A stretch of DNA of 45,197 nt, taken from a virus. The number at the start of each line of letters is the position of its first letter. The stretch's first letter is position 1. The DNA is taken from positions 1 through 45,197 of IMG/VR virus record IMGVR_UViG_3300004369_000731. The stretch is one strand, 5' to 3'. The notes under the pieces are model-generated. The model saw only the letters and a list, made by a program, of their open reading frames with translations. It made no database searches and had not been told where the DNA came from. Made by a program: the position numbers and the translations under genes. Shown in pieces: positions 6,991 to 15,481 of this stretch.

Positions 6991-7584
6991 ATGCCGGGTT
7001 CAAGCTCAGTAAATACCGCAAATATCGTGGTGGGCGAGGCTGAAGTCAAGGTTGGTGGGTCAAACACCAGCATGACTAACAGCGACTTTGATGCCCTTAC
7101 TTCGGTAGGTGCAACTCAGGAGGGCGTTGAGATTTCTTGGGAGCCAGACATGGTTGACATCGAAGTTGACCAGTATGGTGACGCTGCTAAAGTTATTCAG
7201 TCAAGAGTTAAGGTCATGCTTAAGACCACTCTTGCCGAGGCCACTCTTAACAACCTCGCTCTCGCTTGGTCTTACGACCAAGACGATGATGGCGCTGACG
7301 TTCTCGTTAACAACGATGGCGCTAGTACTAAGACTTTCATGTTCGGTGTACAGAACGTATACCCGTATGAGAAGGCTGTTCAGATCGTGGGTAACGCCCC
7401 CGGTTCGAGCGCCGCTACCACTCGTACCCGTAAGTTCAACACCAAGCGTGCAATTTCGTTTGAGTCTTCAAGCATTGCGATGAAGCGTGCAGAGGCCACT
7501 ACCTTTGCCGTTTCGTTCCGAATCCTGCCTGTCTCTGCTGACACCAGCTATGAGTATGGCAAGATTATCGACGCTACTGCCTGA
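6991..7584 (+). CDS. Major tail (tube) protein
   Basis: The product is 197 aa with a strong ribosome site (AGGAGG, 9 nt spacing). The order of elements is that of siphovirus tail tube proteins. Near the N-terminus is GEAEVKVGG with G-A-T-Q-E-G-V-E-I-S-W-E; then DMVDIEVDQYGDAAKVIQ, in which E/D-V-D-Q-x-G-x is the most conserved block; then KVMLKTTLAEATLNNLALAW and a final beta sheet FAVSFRILPV. The gene uses many more C-ending codons (aac, acc, gac, ctc) than its neighbours, which is common for the most highly expressed phage genes. A terminator follows directly, as expected for a high-copy structural gene. Confidence 0.82.
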   Translation: MPGSSSVNTANIVVGEAEVKVGGSNTSMTNSDFDALTSVGATQEGVEISWEPDMVDIEVDQYGDAAKVIQSRVKVMLKTTLAEATLNNLALAWSYDQDDDGADVLVNNDGASTKTFMFGVQNVYPYEKAVQIVGNAPGSSAATTRTRKFNTKRAISFESSSIAMKRAEATTFAVSFRILPVSADTSYEYGKIIDATA

Positions 7585-7612
7585 TAAAAAATAGTCATAA
7601 TTCACGGGGTAG

Positions 7613-7650
7613 ACCCTCCGGTATGCTATACTGCATATTCGGAGGGTTTT
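7613..7650 (+). terminator. Rho-independent terminator with -10 element in its apex
   Basis: ACCCTCCG (7613-7620) pairs with CGGAGGGT (7640-7647). Inside, TATGC (7622-7626) pairs with GCATA (7633-7637), leaving TATACT as the loop. TTTT and CCTCTT follow. It would stop transcription after the tail tube gene. The apex also holds the extended -10 TGCTATACT listed separately. Confidence 0.75.
7624..7632 (+). promoter_or_regulatory. Extended -10 promoter inside the terminator loop
   Basis: TGCTATACT is identical to the element at 335-343. Transcription from it would start around 7639, inside the descending arm of the hairpin, so its own transcript cannot form the terminator. It would serve the chaperone genes from 7679, which have AAGGAG at 7669-7674. 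Confidence 0.55.
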
Positions 7651-7678
7651 CCTCTTACTAGGACATTTAAGGAGAAAG

Positions 7679-7984
7679 ATGGCACAGAATAAAGATCTGC
7701 ATGGCGGTACTGAAATCGTCTTTGCGGATGGAGTCAAGAGAGTTATTAGACCTCTTACTATTAGACAACTTCGCAAGTTTATGAAGGTTGCGAATCAGTT
7801 AAAGACTGACGAGGGTGAAATGTCTGATGAGGACATTGACAAGATGGTTGAGGCAGCAGGTATTGCGCTAGCAAAGATTGAGCCTGAGATCGCTGAAGAC
7901 CCAGAGGCTCTTGAGGATATTCTTGATCTTCGCTGCTTTGGTGAACTTATGAACGCTGCCATGGGTGGCGACCCAAATCAGTAG
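7679..7984 (+). CDS. Tail assembly chaperone (G-type product)
   Basis: The product is 101 aa, AAGGAG 4 nt before ATG 7679. The N-terminus is beta-rich (EIVFADGVKRVIRPLTIRQLRKFMKV), which is characteristic of the tail assembly chaperone family, followed by acidic helices. It lies between the tail tube and tape measure genes, the position of gpG in lambda-like tails. The protein is expected to coat and fold the tape measure during tail assembly and to be absent from the finished virion. A slippery heptamer overlaps its last codons and yields a longer product (7679-8301). Confidence 0.82.
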   Translation: MAQNKDLHGGTEIVFADGVKRVIRPLTIRQLRKFMKVANQLKTDEGEMSDEDIDKMVEAAGIALAKIEPEIAEDPEALEDILDLRCFGELMNAAMGGDPNQ

Positions 7985-8301
7985 AGGGCGAGGGCGGGGA
8001 GCCTCTAGATTGGGATAATTTACCCCTTCTTAAATATGAGGCGGAACTACTTGTTAGATGTGGTGCATGGCAAAACATCTACGAGATGGAAGATATTCTT
8101 ACATTAGATGAACTATTCATCCTGTATCGCGCTGCAAACAATGATTTTCAGATGTCAATGAAGGCTACCGCTGCTGCTCAGGGTGCTGACATTGATTGGG
8201 AATACGATTGGTATGATCCTGAGCCGCCTAAGCCTGCTGAAGTGATTGAGAGTAATGACCTTAGATTCATGCCTATTGGTCTTGGATATGAAGGCGGTTA
8301 G
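7679..8301 (+). CDS. Tail assembly chaperone GT-type fusion made by -1 frameshift
   Basis: Reading shifts by -1 at CCCAAAT (7972-7978) and continues through Ser-Val-Glu-Gly-Glu in the frame that stays open from 7945 to the TAG/TGA-free end at 8301. The fusion would be about 207 aa. The T extension contains LLKYEAELLVRCGAWQ, EDILTLDELFILYRA and DWEYDWYDPEPPKP. An internal ATG at 8086 begins only partway through this extension and has no ribosome site, so an independent small gene is unlikely. Programmed frameshifting between G and T is conserved among long-tailed phages; the ratio of the two products matters for tail assembly. The frameshift itself is inferred from sequence. Confidence 0.78.
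7972..7978 (+). other. Programmed -1 ribosomal frameshift site CCCAAAT
   Basis: In the zero frame the codons are GAC-CCA-AAT-CAG-TAG. CCCAAAT obeys X XXY YYZ, so both tRNAs re-pair after a -1 slip. It lies 4 nt before the zero-frame stop at 7982-7984. Confidence 0.8.
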
Positions 8302-8304
8302 TCG

Positions 8305-8333
8305 TTGCTTTATTTGTAACAAAATGAGATAAT
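8305..8333 (+). promoter_or_regulatory. Promoter candidate before the tape measure gene
   Basis: TTGCTT at 8305-8310, a 17-nt spacer and GATAAT at 8328-8333 (with TG at 8325-8326, an extended -10) end 15 nt before ATG 8349. That ATG has only a weak GGTGA ribosome site. Confidence 0.5.
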
Positions 8334-8348
8334 TGGTATTGGTGACCT

Positions 8349-11300
8349 ATGGCTGATAACAATCTAGATTTTAACATTAGAGTCAACAATGCTGAGCAGT
8401 TAAAGAATCTTTCAAGTACTTTAAGAAGTCTAGTTATGGCCACAAATGGCCAAGCTGTTGCTGCTAAGAATCTAGATGCTCGTCAAAGGGCTTTAAGTTC
8501 TGCTTTAGGTATTACCACTAAAGGCATAGGTGAGCACGCTAAGAGCGTAAAAGAGGCGGTAAGAAATCAGTCCGCTTTGGGAGCAGAAAGTAAGAGGCTC
8601 CGACAGGATATTAAAAGACTTAAAGACGGCACCATTCAAGTAAATGGTTCTAGTCGTCAAATGGTTTCAAATCTTAAAAGCATGTCTAGAGCCATGCGTG
8701 GAATTAAAGCGCGTGCTTTAGTTTCTGACTTAAGATCTCTTTCTCTTCAGATCAAGAAAGCCGGTAAAGACGCACAGTTCGTTGGTCGAAGCCTTATTAT
8801 TGGTTTGACTACTCCTCTGTTAACTTTTGCTAATAGGGGTTTGGATGCCTTCAAGTCTTTGGACAGAGAACTTGTAAGGATGAGAAAAATCCTTGGTCCG
8901 GGGTTTGAAAACTTTGGTTTAACAGGCAATGAAGTTGCGCAGTTCAAAGAACTTGGTTTTGCCGTAGATGATGTCGCAACAAAACTTGACGCAATTAAAA
9001 AGGTTAATAGGGATCTTAGCAACGAGTTTGGTATTTCTAGAGATGTAATTACCGCTGTTACTGGCGACTTTGCTGAACTTGGTATTAATGCAGCAGACGC
9101 TCTTGCCGGTCTAACTAAGTTGTCAACTGAAGTATCTATCTTGGGTACTATGGACATGGCGGAATCTCAGGGTCTAGTCCAGACAATGTTCCTTGGCACT
9201 ATGCGTGCTATGGACCAAATGGGTGTTCAATTTGAAAATGCTGCTGATAAGCAGCGCAAAGCATTGCAGTCTGTGACTGCACAGATGTACCTGTTTAACG
9301 CTATTGAGAACACCACAGCTTTGTCATTCCGTGATATGGCAACTGCTTTGCCTGAAGTTACATCCGCCACGGTGCAGTTTGGTTTAAGTTTTACTGAGGC
9401 AGCAGCTTTGCTTGCACCCATGAAGGCCGCTGGTATTGATGTTTCAACTGCTGCTAACGGCATCAAAGTATCTCTACAGAGAATGGTGGCCCCAACCGGT
9501 GTGGCTATTACGGAAATGGAAAGACTTGAGGCTGCTTTTGGTGCCGCTAATCCACAGATGGCGCAAGCCTTTGATGATATTCAAGGTGTAGGAATGAAGG
9601 CCATTCAGGGTCTTATTGACGTTACAAGAGTTCTTCAAGAAGAGACTGGTCAAGAGGGCGTACTAAAATTCTACTCTAAACTATTCCAGAAGCGTCAAGG
9701 TCCAAGAATGCTTCTTGCCATGCAAGACTTTGTGACGTTCCAGAAAGAACTTGAAGACGGCTCGACTGCCGCTGGTCAGTTTGCAGACCAGATGAACAGA
9801 ATTATTGGGAGTGCTAATCGTGCTGGCGGGGCAACACTTCCTTTAATTAAGAATGTTGAAGATCTTTCTGCAGTATCAAAGATTGCTGTTGCTCAAGTAG
9901 GCGATGTTTTACCGACTCTTGGTCGTGCAGTAACAGAGGCTGATAAAGAGGCTGCTAGGCAGGCTCGTCGTGAACTAAGAGAATATATCTCTTCGGAAAG
10001 AGAAAAGGGTCGTGAGGTTATTGAGGAAATTACCAGTGAGGCTGGTAAGGCCATGGTTATCCAGTTGGCTGGTGCATCCAGCGCTATGGATATTGCCAAT
10101 CAGGAGTTGCAGACCGCAAAAGATTCTGCTGCTGTATCTATTGATAGAATCAAGATTTCTTTGAAGAATGTCGCTACTGACATGATTCAAACGTTAGAGC
10201 CTGCTTTTATCAGGATTGCTGACGCTATGCGAGGGTTTGCTGATCGTGTAGCAAATATGCCGGATGGTATTAAGAGATTTGTTATTGCTATTGGAGGCAT
10301 GGTCGCTGCCTTGGGTCCTCTGGTGTTCATCTTTGGTCAGTTAAAACTTGCTACTGGCGTTATGGGTGGTGCGCTATTTAAATTGCTGCCTACAAATAAA
10401 ATTTTAACTGCTGAGATGGCGGCAACTACGCCACAGCTTTTACATTTGAGAAAAGGTCTAATTATGAGCGGGGATGGCATTGTTAATGCTAATGGCCGCT
10501 TTAGAACATTTATTGCTACTTTAGCAGGTGGTAAAGGCCCAATGTCCGGCTTTGCTAGGCAGTTTGGTCGAATGACTGGAACTTTAAAGAAAGATATTAC
10601 TGCCGCTGCTGATGTTAGAGCGGCTGTTGAAGATGCTAGACCGGGTTCTTTAGCTGGAATTCAAAGGATTGTTACTGCTCAAAATGCGGTGGTTGATTCT
10701 ACAGTAAAAGCTGGCGCTCAGGTAGCAAGTGCTATAACAACTGCTGGTAATCAAGCGGCTGCTTCTATTACCGCTGCTAGTGGTGGTGCTAAAGGTGCGG
10801 CTGCATCTAAGGCTGCGACTGGTTTTGCTGCAATGGGTGCCGCTCCGACAGCGACTCAGCAAGCTGCTGCGGCTGCTAAAGCACCAGTTTTAAGTCCTTT
10901 AAAGCAACAGGTCGTAAGAAGAAAGGCTCTTATTGATCAAGAAAAAGATTTTCTTTTAAGATCAGCTAAGCGTAAAATAACTGATTTTGATCCTGTAGAC
11001 CCTGGTGCCCCTTTGGGTCCAAAGAAAGATTTTGTTCAAGGCAGAATGCTTGCTCAAGGTCAAAACCCATATGCACAATTGCGTGGTGGTGCTGCTGTAA
11101 AAAGAGCAAAAATTAGAAGAGCAGCTGAAGCTGAATATGATGATCTCTTAAAGAAGAGAAATCGTATTTTAATGCAAAATATTAACAAACAGAAGGCTTT
11201 GACAACATTAGAACAAAAAGCTAGAAATAATGTTAAAGCAAGAGAAGCTCGGGCAGCGGCGGCTGGTGCACAAAATGCCCAGTTGACTGCTGATGCAAAT

Positions 11301-14300
11301 AAAAAAATCGCTAATCAAACTAAGGCAAGAGCAAAGGCTGCAGGTAGAAGAGCGGCGCAAGATAAAGTTTATGCCCAGTCTGGTGTCACAAGAGCGCCGT
11401 CTGGAAAGTTTATGCGGGGCGGGAAGGTTATTAGTGAAGCTCAGGCACAGAGGATTGCTATGGGTGGTCCTAGAGGTCGTCTTACTGCTGCAACTCAAAC
11501 AGTTTCTGCTACGATGTCTAAGCGTGCTTCTAGAGTTTCAGAAGGCAGGATCAGCAGGGGAATCAAGGCAATTGGTCGTGGTACTGAGGCTGAGAGGGCA
11601 CTTGTCAGACAAAGTCAGATTGCTAAAGGTGCGGGTGGGGATTCTCTTCGTACAATTCGTGGTCAAAGAATTAAGTCTGGCATTGCAACTCGCGCTGCTA
11701 GCATCACTGGTGTTGATAAGTCGCTAACTAAGATTAAAGATTTAAACAAGCAGGCTAGTTTGCTTGGCACAAAGGGTCCTGGTGCCTTTAAGAAGATGAG
11801 CGTATTTGCCGGTCCTTCTGCAAAGAGAATGGGCGGACTTACTAGTAAGATACTGCTTGGTTCAAAAGCTTTAGATTTGTTTAAGATTTCTTCTTTGAAG
11901 GCTAGTGTTGGAATGAAGGTTATGCATGTTAAGAGCATGTTGACTTTTGCTTCCATTAAAAGCGGCGCTATGGGTGCAGCAAAATCTGTTTTCAATCTTG
12001 GTAATGTTATGAAAGTTGCTATGCTTGGCTTTGGTGGTGCCGCTATTATGGCAATATTGGCTGGCATTGCTGCTGCTGTTTTAATTGTTATCAAGAACTT
12101 TGACAAGATTAGAGAAGATGTTGAGCCTGGTATCCAAATTTTGAAGGTTGCACTCACTGCTCTGAAAGATACTGGTATGGCATTATTAACACCATTCCTT
12201 GATCTGTTTGCTGCCATGAGTGGTGGATCTGAAGGTGCTTCTCAAAAAGCTGAAGGTATTGCCGCAACGTTTAATAAAATTAGCGCGTTTGTTTTGAAAG
12301 CAGCAAATACGTTTAAGTCTTTTGTGGAAACTTATGTTGTTCCTTTTGTTAGAAAAGCGCTAGGCGCTTTGATGACTATTATTAAAGGCTTTAAGAGAAT
12401 TATTCAAGGTGTATTTAATCTTAAAGATAATTTTGCTCTTGGTTTTGAGCAGATTAAGCAGGGTGTTGCGAAAGTCTTTAGAGGTCTTATTGAGTTCTTC
12501 TTGGGGACTTTTGCTCCTGCTATGGTCAACGTTCTTGCCGCTGCTCTGAAGATAGTGTTTAGATTGTTCTTGCAACTTATTGAGAATCTACCCAAGATTC
12601 TTGCTGTTGGTCTCAAACTATTCTTAGAGTTTAGAATGCTTGTTATTAAAGTATTCAAGTTCCTTATTATGGGTGCTTTGAAACTTTTGGCAAAACTTCC
12701 GTCTGGTCTTGGTAAAGTTCTGGACGGTGCCCTAGACTTGTTCGCCAGCTTTGTTGAATCAGTTATTGGATTTATAAGAAATATCCCATTTGTGGGTGAC
12801 AAGATTGTTGATGGTGTAACTGGTGGTATCCGTGGACTTGGTGGTGTATTTACGCAAATGGGTGATCTTGCGTCTGCTGGTTTGGGTGCTGCTGTTAATG
12901 CTGTTGATGGTGTTCTTGATAAATTAATTGATGGCATGGATGCTGCAACCGATTTCATCGGTGATAAAGCAATGGATCTTGGTAGCTTCTTGAGTGAAAA
13001 GATTGGTGCCGCTCTTGAAGGTGTTCCTGAAAAATTTGATGGAATGGTTGATGGTATTAAAGATATTGCTCTTGATAAACTTGCTGAGTTTGCTCCTAAG
13101 CCTGTAGCTGAGGGTGCTGGTAAGGAATTCATGGAGGGTGTTGGCAAGGGTGCTGAAGAGGAAGCGGAAGAGATTTCTGATGAAATTTATGAGCCTCTTG
13201 TTGATGCTGGTGGCGATGCTGGCGCTGAGGCCGGTGAAGATTTTGCTAAGAAATTTGCTGACGCCTTTAAAGATTTGAAGCAAAAATTTGTTGACCTTGT
13301 TGGTGACTTTTTAACTAACAAGATAAGTGAAGTTGCTTCTGATTTGACTGATGCTCTTGAGAAGCAAAGAGATGCGGCTCTTGCTGTATTTGATGATCAA
13401 CTTGATATTCTAGATAAGGTCGCTCAGGCAGAAGAGTCTCTTCTTAGGCAGAAAGAATTTATTGCTAATAAGAAGAAACTTATTGATGATAGAGAACTTG
13501 CCCGACAGAATTACAATAGAGAGAGGGCGCTTGCTATTTATGAGGGCCGCATTGACGACGCCAGAATGCTTGGGCTTGAGGATGAGAAGTCTCAAAAGGA
13601 GCACGCTCAAAGTCTTGATGATCTTCAGGCTGATCGTAATAAAGAACTTCGTAAAGAAAACTTAGAATTCTTAAGGGATCAGATTAAAGAGGCTCGTAAA
13701 GAGGCTGAGGATTTCTTTAAGGAGCAAGTCAAGGCTTTCCAAGAAGCATCAAAAGAGATAACCAAGTTCTCACCGCAGACTATTAATGACTATGAGAAGC
13801 AGCTTAATGCATTGAAAGATGAGGCTACAAAGTTTGCTGGCGCAAATGCTAAAGAGTTTGAAAACACTTTTAACAAGATGCGTGACAAGATTAGAACTAA
13901 CATGCCGAATAAGGTTGTTGGTGTATTTGAAGAAAATCTAGATGATCTTGTAGCAGAGGCTAGATCTAAGTATGGTCTTAACGAAGAGTCAGACAGCGTA
14001 ATTGGCGCAACCCTTTCAATGCTCGCCATGATGGGCGACACCATTGGTTCTGATGTAGGTGTTAGCACTAATTGGAACTTCCTTCTTGAAGGGATGAAGG
14101 AAGAGATTCTTGATACCGGTACAGGTAGCATTGCTGAAGTTATTGCAAATTATGGTCCACAGGCAATGTTGGCTAAGGCTATTGAGTTTGCTGAAGAGAC
14201 TATTCTTCATGGGTGGCGTGGAACTATTGATCATATTATGTCTGCTGTTGATGGTCTTGCTGGAATGATGGACCCAATGCTTAAGGAAATTCTTGAGGCT

Positions 14301-15062
14301 CAACTTGCTTTTGAGGCTCTTCGTGATGCTGCAAATGCCGCCGCCGCTGCTTCTGCTGCTGCTGGTGGAGGCGGTGGAGGCGCACCTCAGGGTGGTCAAT
14401 CAAGCGTTGTTAGAACGCCCGCCCAGATTGCTGCTGAAGCAGCAAGACTGTATGAAATCGAGTCTGCCGCTAACCCGTCTATTGCTGGTTATCTAGTTAA
14501 GTCTAAGGTTGAGGCTATGGAGCGTGCTTCTGGTTTAAGCAGGGCTGCTACTGCAACACTAGGTTATATGAGAAACAGGCAGGCTCAAGTTGCTGTTCCT
14601 CAGCAAACAACTAGGACTACGGCTCAGAGCGCAATTGATGCATCTATTACTAACGCTCTCACTCTTGCTAGTTGGACTAACAAGCAAACGTCATATGGTC
14701 CTCTTATGAGAGCATACGGTGGATATGTGCCAGGGTTTAAGTCTTCTGGTATTCCAACAATGCTTCATGGTGGGGAGTATGTGCTAAACGCTAAAGCTGT
14801 GCAGAATATGGGTCGTGCCGCTCTTGATGTTATGAATAATACAAGATTCAGCACACCAACAAGTATGTCTGGTCAGGGTGCCGTAACAACTGTTAATAAG
14901 ACTGAGAATATTAACATTTATGTTGACAACTTTATTGGGGAAGAAAGATGGTTTGAGACCATGATGGATACTTATAATATTAAGGTAAAGCCCATCAAGG
15001 AAAAGTCAAGGGGTGAGGAGGCTAGAGTCTTTAGCTCTTACAACTACAGGACTGGCAGATAA
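8349..15062 (+). CDS. Tape measure protein
   Basis: The product is 2237 aa and by far the longest gene. It is helical and Ala/Lys-rich, beginning with coiled-coil-like segments. It has hydrophobic stretches near residues 643-665 (IAIGGMVAALGPLVFIF) and 1220-1250 (LGFGGAAIMAILAGIAAAVL), an Ala-rich basic region (~780-1100), a charged coiled coil (~1665-1800) and a Gly/Ala linker (~1998-2015). Near residues 2120-2150 it has GGYVPGFKSSGIPTMLHGGEYVLNA, split here as GGYVPGF and the well-known MLHGGEYVLNA motif of tape measure C-termini. The protein sets tail length. At roughly 0.15 nm per residue a tail of about 330 nm is expected, which is long. It follows the chaperones and precedes the baseplate genes, the canonical order. 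Confidence 0.93.
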   Translation: MADNNLDFNIRVNNAEQLKNLSSTLRSLVMATNGQAVAAKNLDARQRALSSALGITTKGIGEHAKSVKEAVRNQSALGAESKRLRQDIKRLKDGTIQVNGSSRQMVSNLKSMSRAMRGIKARALVSDLRSLSLQIKKAGKDAQFVGRSLIIGLTTPLLTFANRGLDAFKSLDRELVRMRKILGPGFENFGLTGNEVAQFKELGFAVDDVATKLDAIKKVNRDLSNEFGISRDVITAVTGDFAELGINAADALAGLTKLSTEVSILGTMDMAESQGLVQTMFLGTMRAMDQMGVQFENAADKQRKALQSVTAQMYLFNAIENTTALSFRDMATALPEVTSATVQFGLSFTEAAALLAPMKAAGIDVSTAANGIKVSLQRMVAPTGVAITEMERLEAAFGAANPQMAQAFDDIQGVGMKAIQGLIDVTRVLQEETGQEGVLKFYSKLFQKRQGPRMLLAMQDFVTFQKELEDGSTAAGQFADQMNRIIGSANRAGGATLPLIKNVEDLSAVSKIAVAQVGDVLPTLGRAVTEADKEAARQARRELREYISSEREKGREVIEEITSEAGKAMVIQLAGASSAMDIANQELQTAKDSAAVSIDRIKISLKNVATDMIQTLEPAFIRIADAMRGFADRVANMPDGIKRFVIAIGGMVAALGPLVFIFGQLKLATGVMGGALFKLLPTNKILTAEMAATTPQLLHLRKGLIMSGDGIVNANGRFRTFIATLAGGKGPMSGFARQFGRMTGTLKKDITAAADVRAAVEDARPGSLAGIQRIVTAQNAVVDSTVKAGAQVASAITTAGNQAAASITAASGGAKGAAASKAATGFAAMGAAPTATQQAAAAAKAPVLSPLKQQVVRRKALIDQEKDFLLRSAKRKITDFDPVDPGAPLGPKKDFVQGRMLAQGQNPYAQLRGGAAVKRAKIRRAAEAEYDDLLKKRNRILMQNINKQKALTTLEQKARNNVKAREARAAAAGAQNAQLTADANKKIANQTKARAKAAGRRAAQDKVYAQSGVTRAPSGKFMRGGKVISEAQAQRIAMGGPRGRLTAATQTVSATMSKRASRVSEGRISRGIKAIGRGTEAERALVRQSQIAKGAGGDSLRTIRGQRIKSGIATRAASITGVDKSLTKIKDLNKQASLLGTKGPGAFKKMSVFAGPSAKRMGGLTSKILLGSKALDLFKISSLKASVGMKVMHVKSMLTFASIKSGAMGAAKSVFNLGNVMKVAMLGFGGAAIMAILAGIAAAVLIVIKNFDKIREDVEPGIQILKVALTALKDTGMALLTPFLDLFAAMSGGSEGASQKAEGIAATFNKISAFVLKAANTFKSFVETYVVPFVRKALGALMTIIKGFKRIIQGVFNLKDNFALGFEQIKQGVAKVFRGLIEFFLGTFAPAMVNVLAAALKIVFRLFLQLIENLPKILAVGLKLFLEFRMLVIKVFKFLIMGALKLLAKLPSGLGKVLDGALDLFASFVESVIGFIRNIPFVGDKIVDGVTGGIRGLGGVFTQMGDLASAGLGAAVNAVDGVLDKLIDGMDAATDFIGDKAMDLGSFLSEKIGAALEGVPEKFDGMVDGIKDIALDKLAEFAPKPVAEGAGKEFMEGVGKGAEEEAEEISDEIYEPLVDAGGDAGAEAGEDFAKKFADAFKDLKQKFVDLVGDFLTNKISEVASDLTDALEKQRDAALAVFDDQLDILDKVAQAEESLLRQKEFIANKKKLIDDRELARQNYNRERALAIYEGRIDDARMLGLEDEKSQKEHAQSLDDLQADRNKELRKENLEFLRDQIKEARKEAEDFFKEQVKAFQEASKEITKFSPQTINDYEKQLNALKDEATKFAGANAKEFENTFNKMRDKIRTNMPNKVVGVFEENLDDLVAEARSKYGLNEESDSVIGATLSMLAMMGDTIGSDVGVSTNWNFLLEGMKEEILDTGTGSIAEVIANYGPQAMLAKAIEFAEETILHGWRGTIDHIMSAVDGLAGMMDPMLKEILEAQLAFEALRDAANAAAAASAAAGGGGGGAPQGGQSSVVRTPAQIAAEAARLYEIESAANPSIAGYLVKSKVEAMERASGLSRAATATLGYMRNRQAQVAVPQQTTRTTAQSAIDASITNALTLASWTNKQTSYGPLMRAYGGYVPGFKSSGIPTMLHGGEYVLNAKAVQNMGRAALDVMNNTRFSTPTSMSGQGAVTTVNKTENINIYVDNFIGEERWFETMMDTYNIKVKPIKEKSRGEEARVFSSYNYRTGR

Positions 15063-15481
15063 TGGCTGCTATCTCCAACCAGCAAACGGCTCTTGCTGTA
15101 TTTGTTACGATCAATGGTACTGAGCTAACTAACCACAACAGAACAGTATCTATTGCTGAAGAAGTTAATGCTTCTGATACAGAGACCGCTGCCGGTAGGA
15201 TAAGAAGATTTTATAGACCTAATAAGAGATCTATGTCCTTTCAGTTTACGTATCTACCAAATACGGAAGAAAAAACTGCTGACGGTAGGGTTGCAAGAAA
15301 TTTTATTGAGAATCTGGTTAGAACTGCTCCAAAGGTGTTGGTTAATTATAAAGATGATCCAACGGGACCAAACAAACAATTTTATGGGTTTATAACTTCA
15401 TATAGTGAATCTATTATTAGAAGGGATCTTGCTACACAATGTACTTATTATGACGTACAATTTAATATTGAGGAAGTTTAA
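15062..15481 (+). CDS. Minor tail / distal tail component (short paralogue)
   Basis: The product is 139 aa, coupled to the tape measure stop (TAATG). It is beta-rich with TINGTELTNHNRTVSI near the start, a basic RRFYRPNKRSMSFQF block, and the ending SYSESIIRRDLATQCTYYDVQFNIEEV. The same layout recurs in the last ~135 residues of the next gene, so the two are paralogues. The position right after the tape measure suggests a distal-tail or tail-tip adaptor protein. I cannot name a precise family. Confidence 0.62.
   Translation: MAAISNQQTALAVFVTINGTELTNHNRTVSIAEEVNASDTETAAGRIRRFYRPNKRSMSFQFTYLPNTEEKTADGRVARNFIENLVRTAPKVLVNYKDDPTGPNKQFYGFITSYSESIIRRDLATQCTYYDVQFNIEEV

Noticed and set aside
8086-8301. 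Separate 71-aa gene after the chaperone
   Set aside because: No ribosome site; the frame stays open upstream to the -1 slippery site, so it is the T part of the fusion.
12404-13283. Minus-strand frames (247 and 119 aa) under the tape measure
   Set aside because: They are complements of Ala/Lys/Asp-rich helical coding; no ribosome site or motif.
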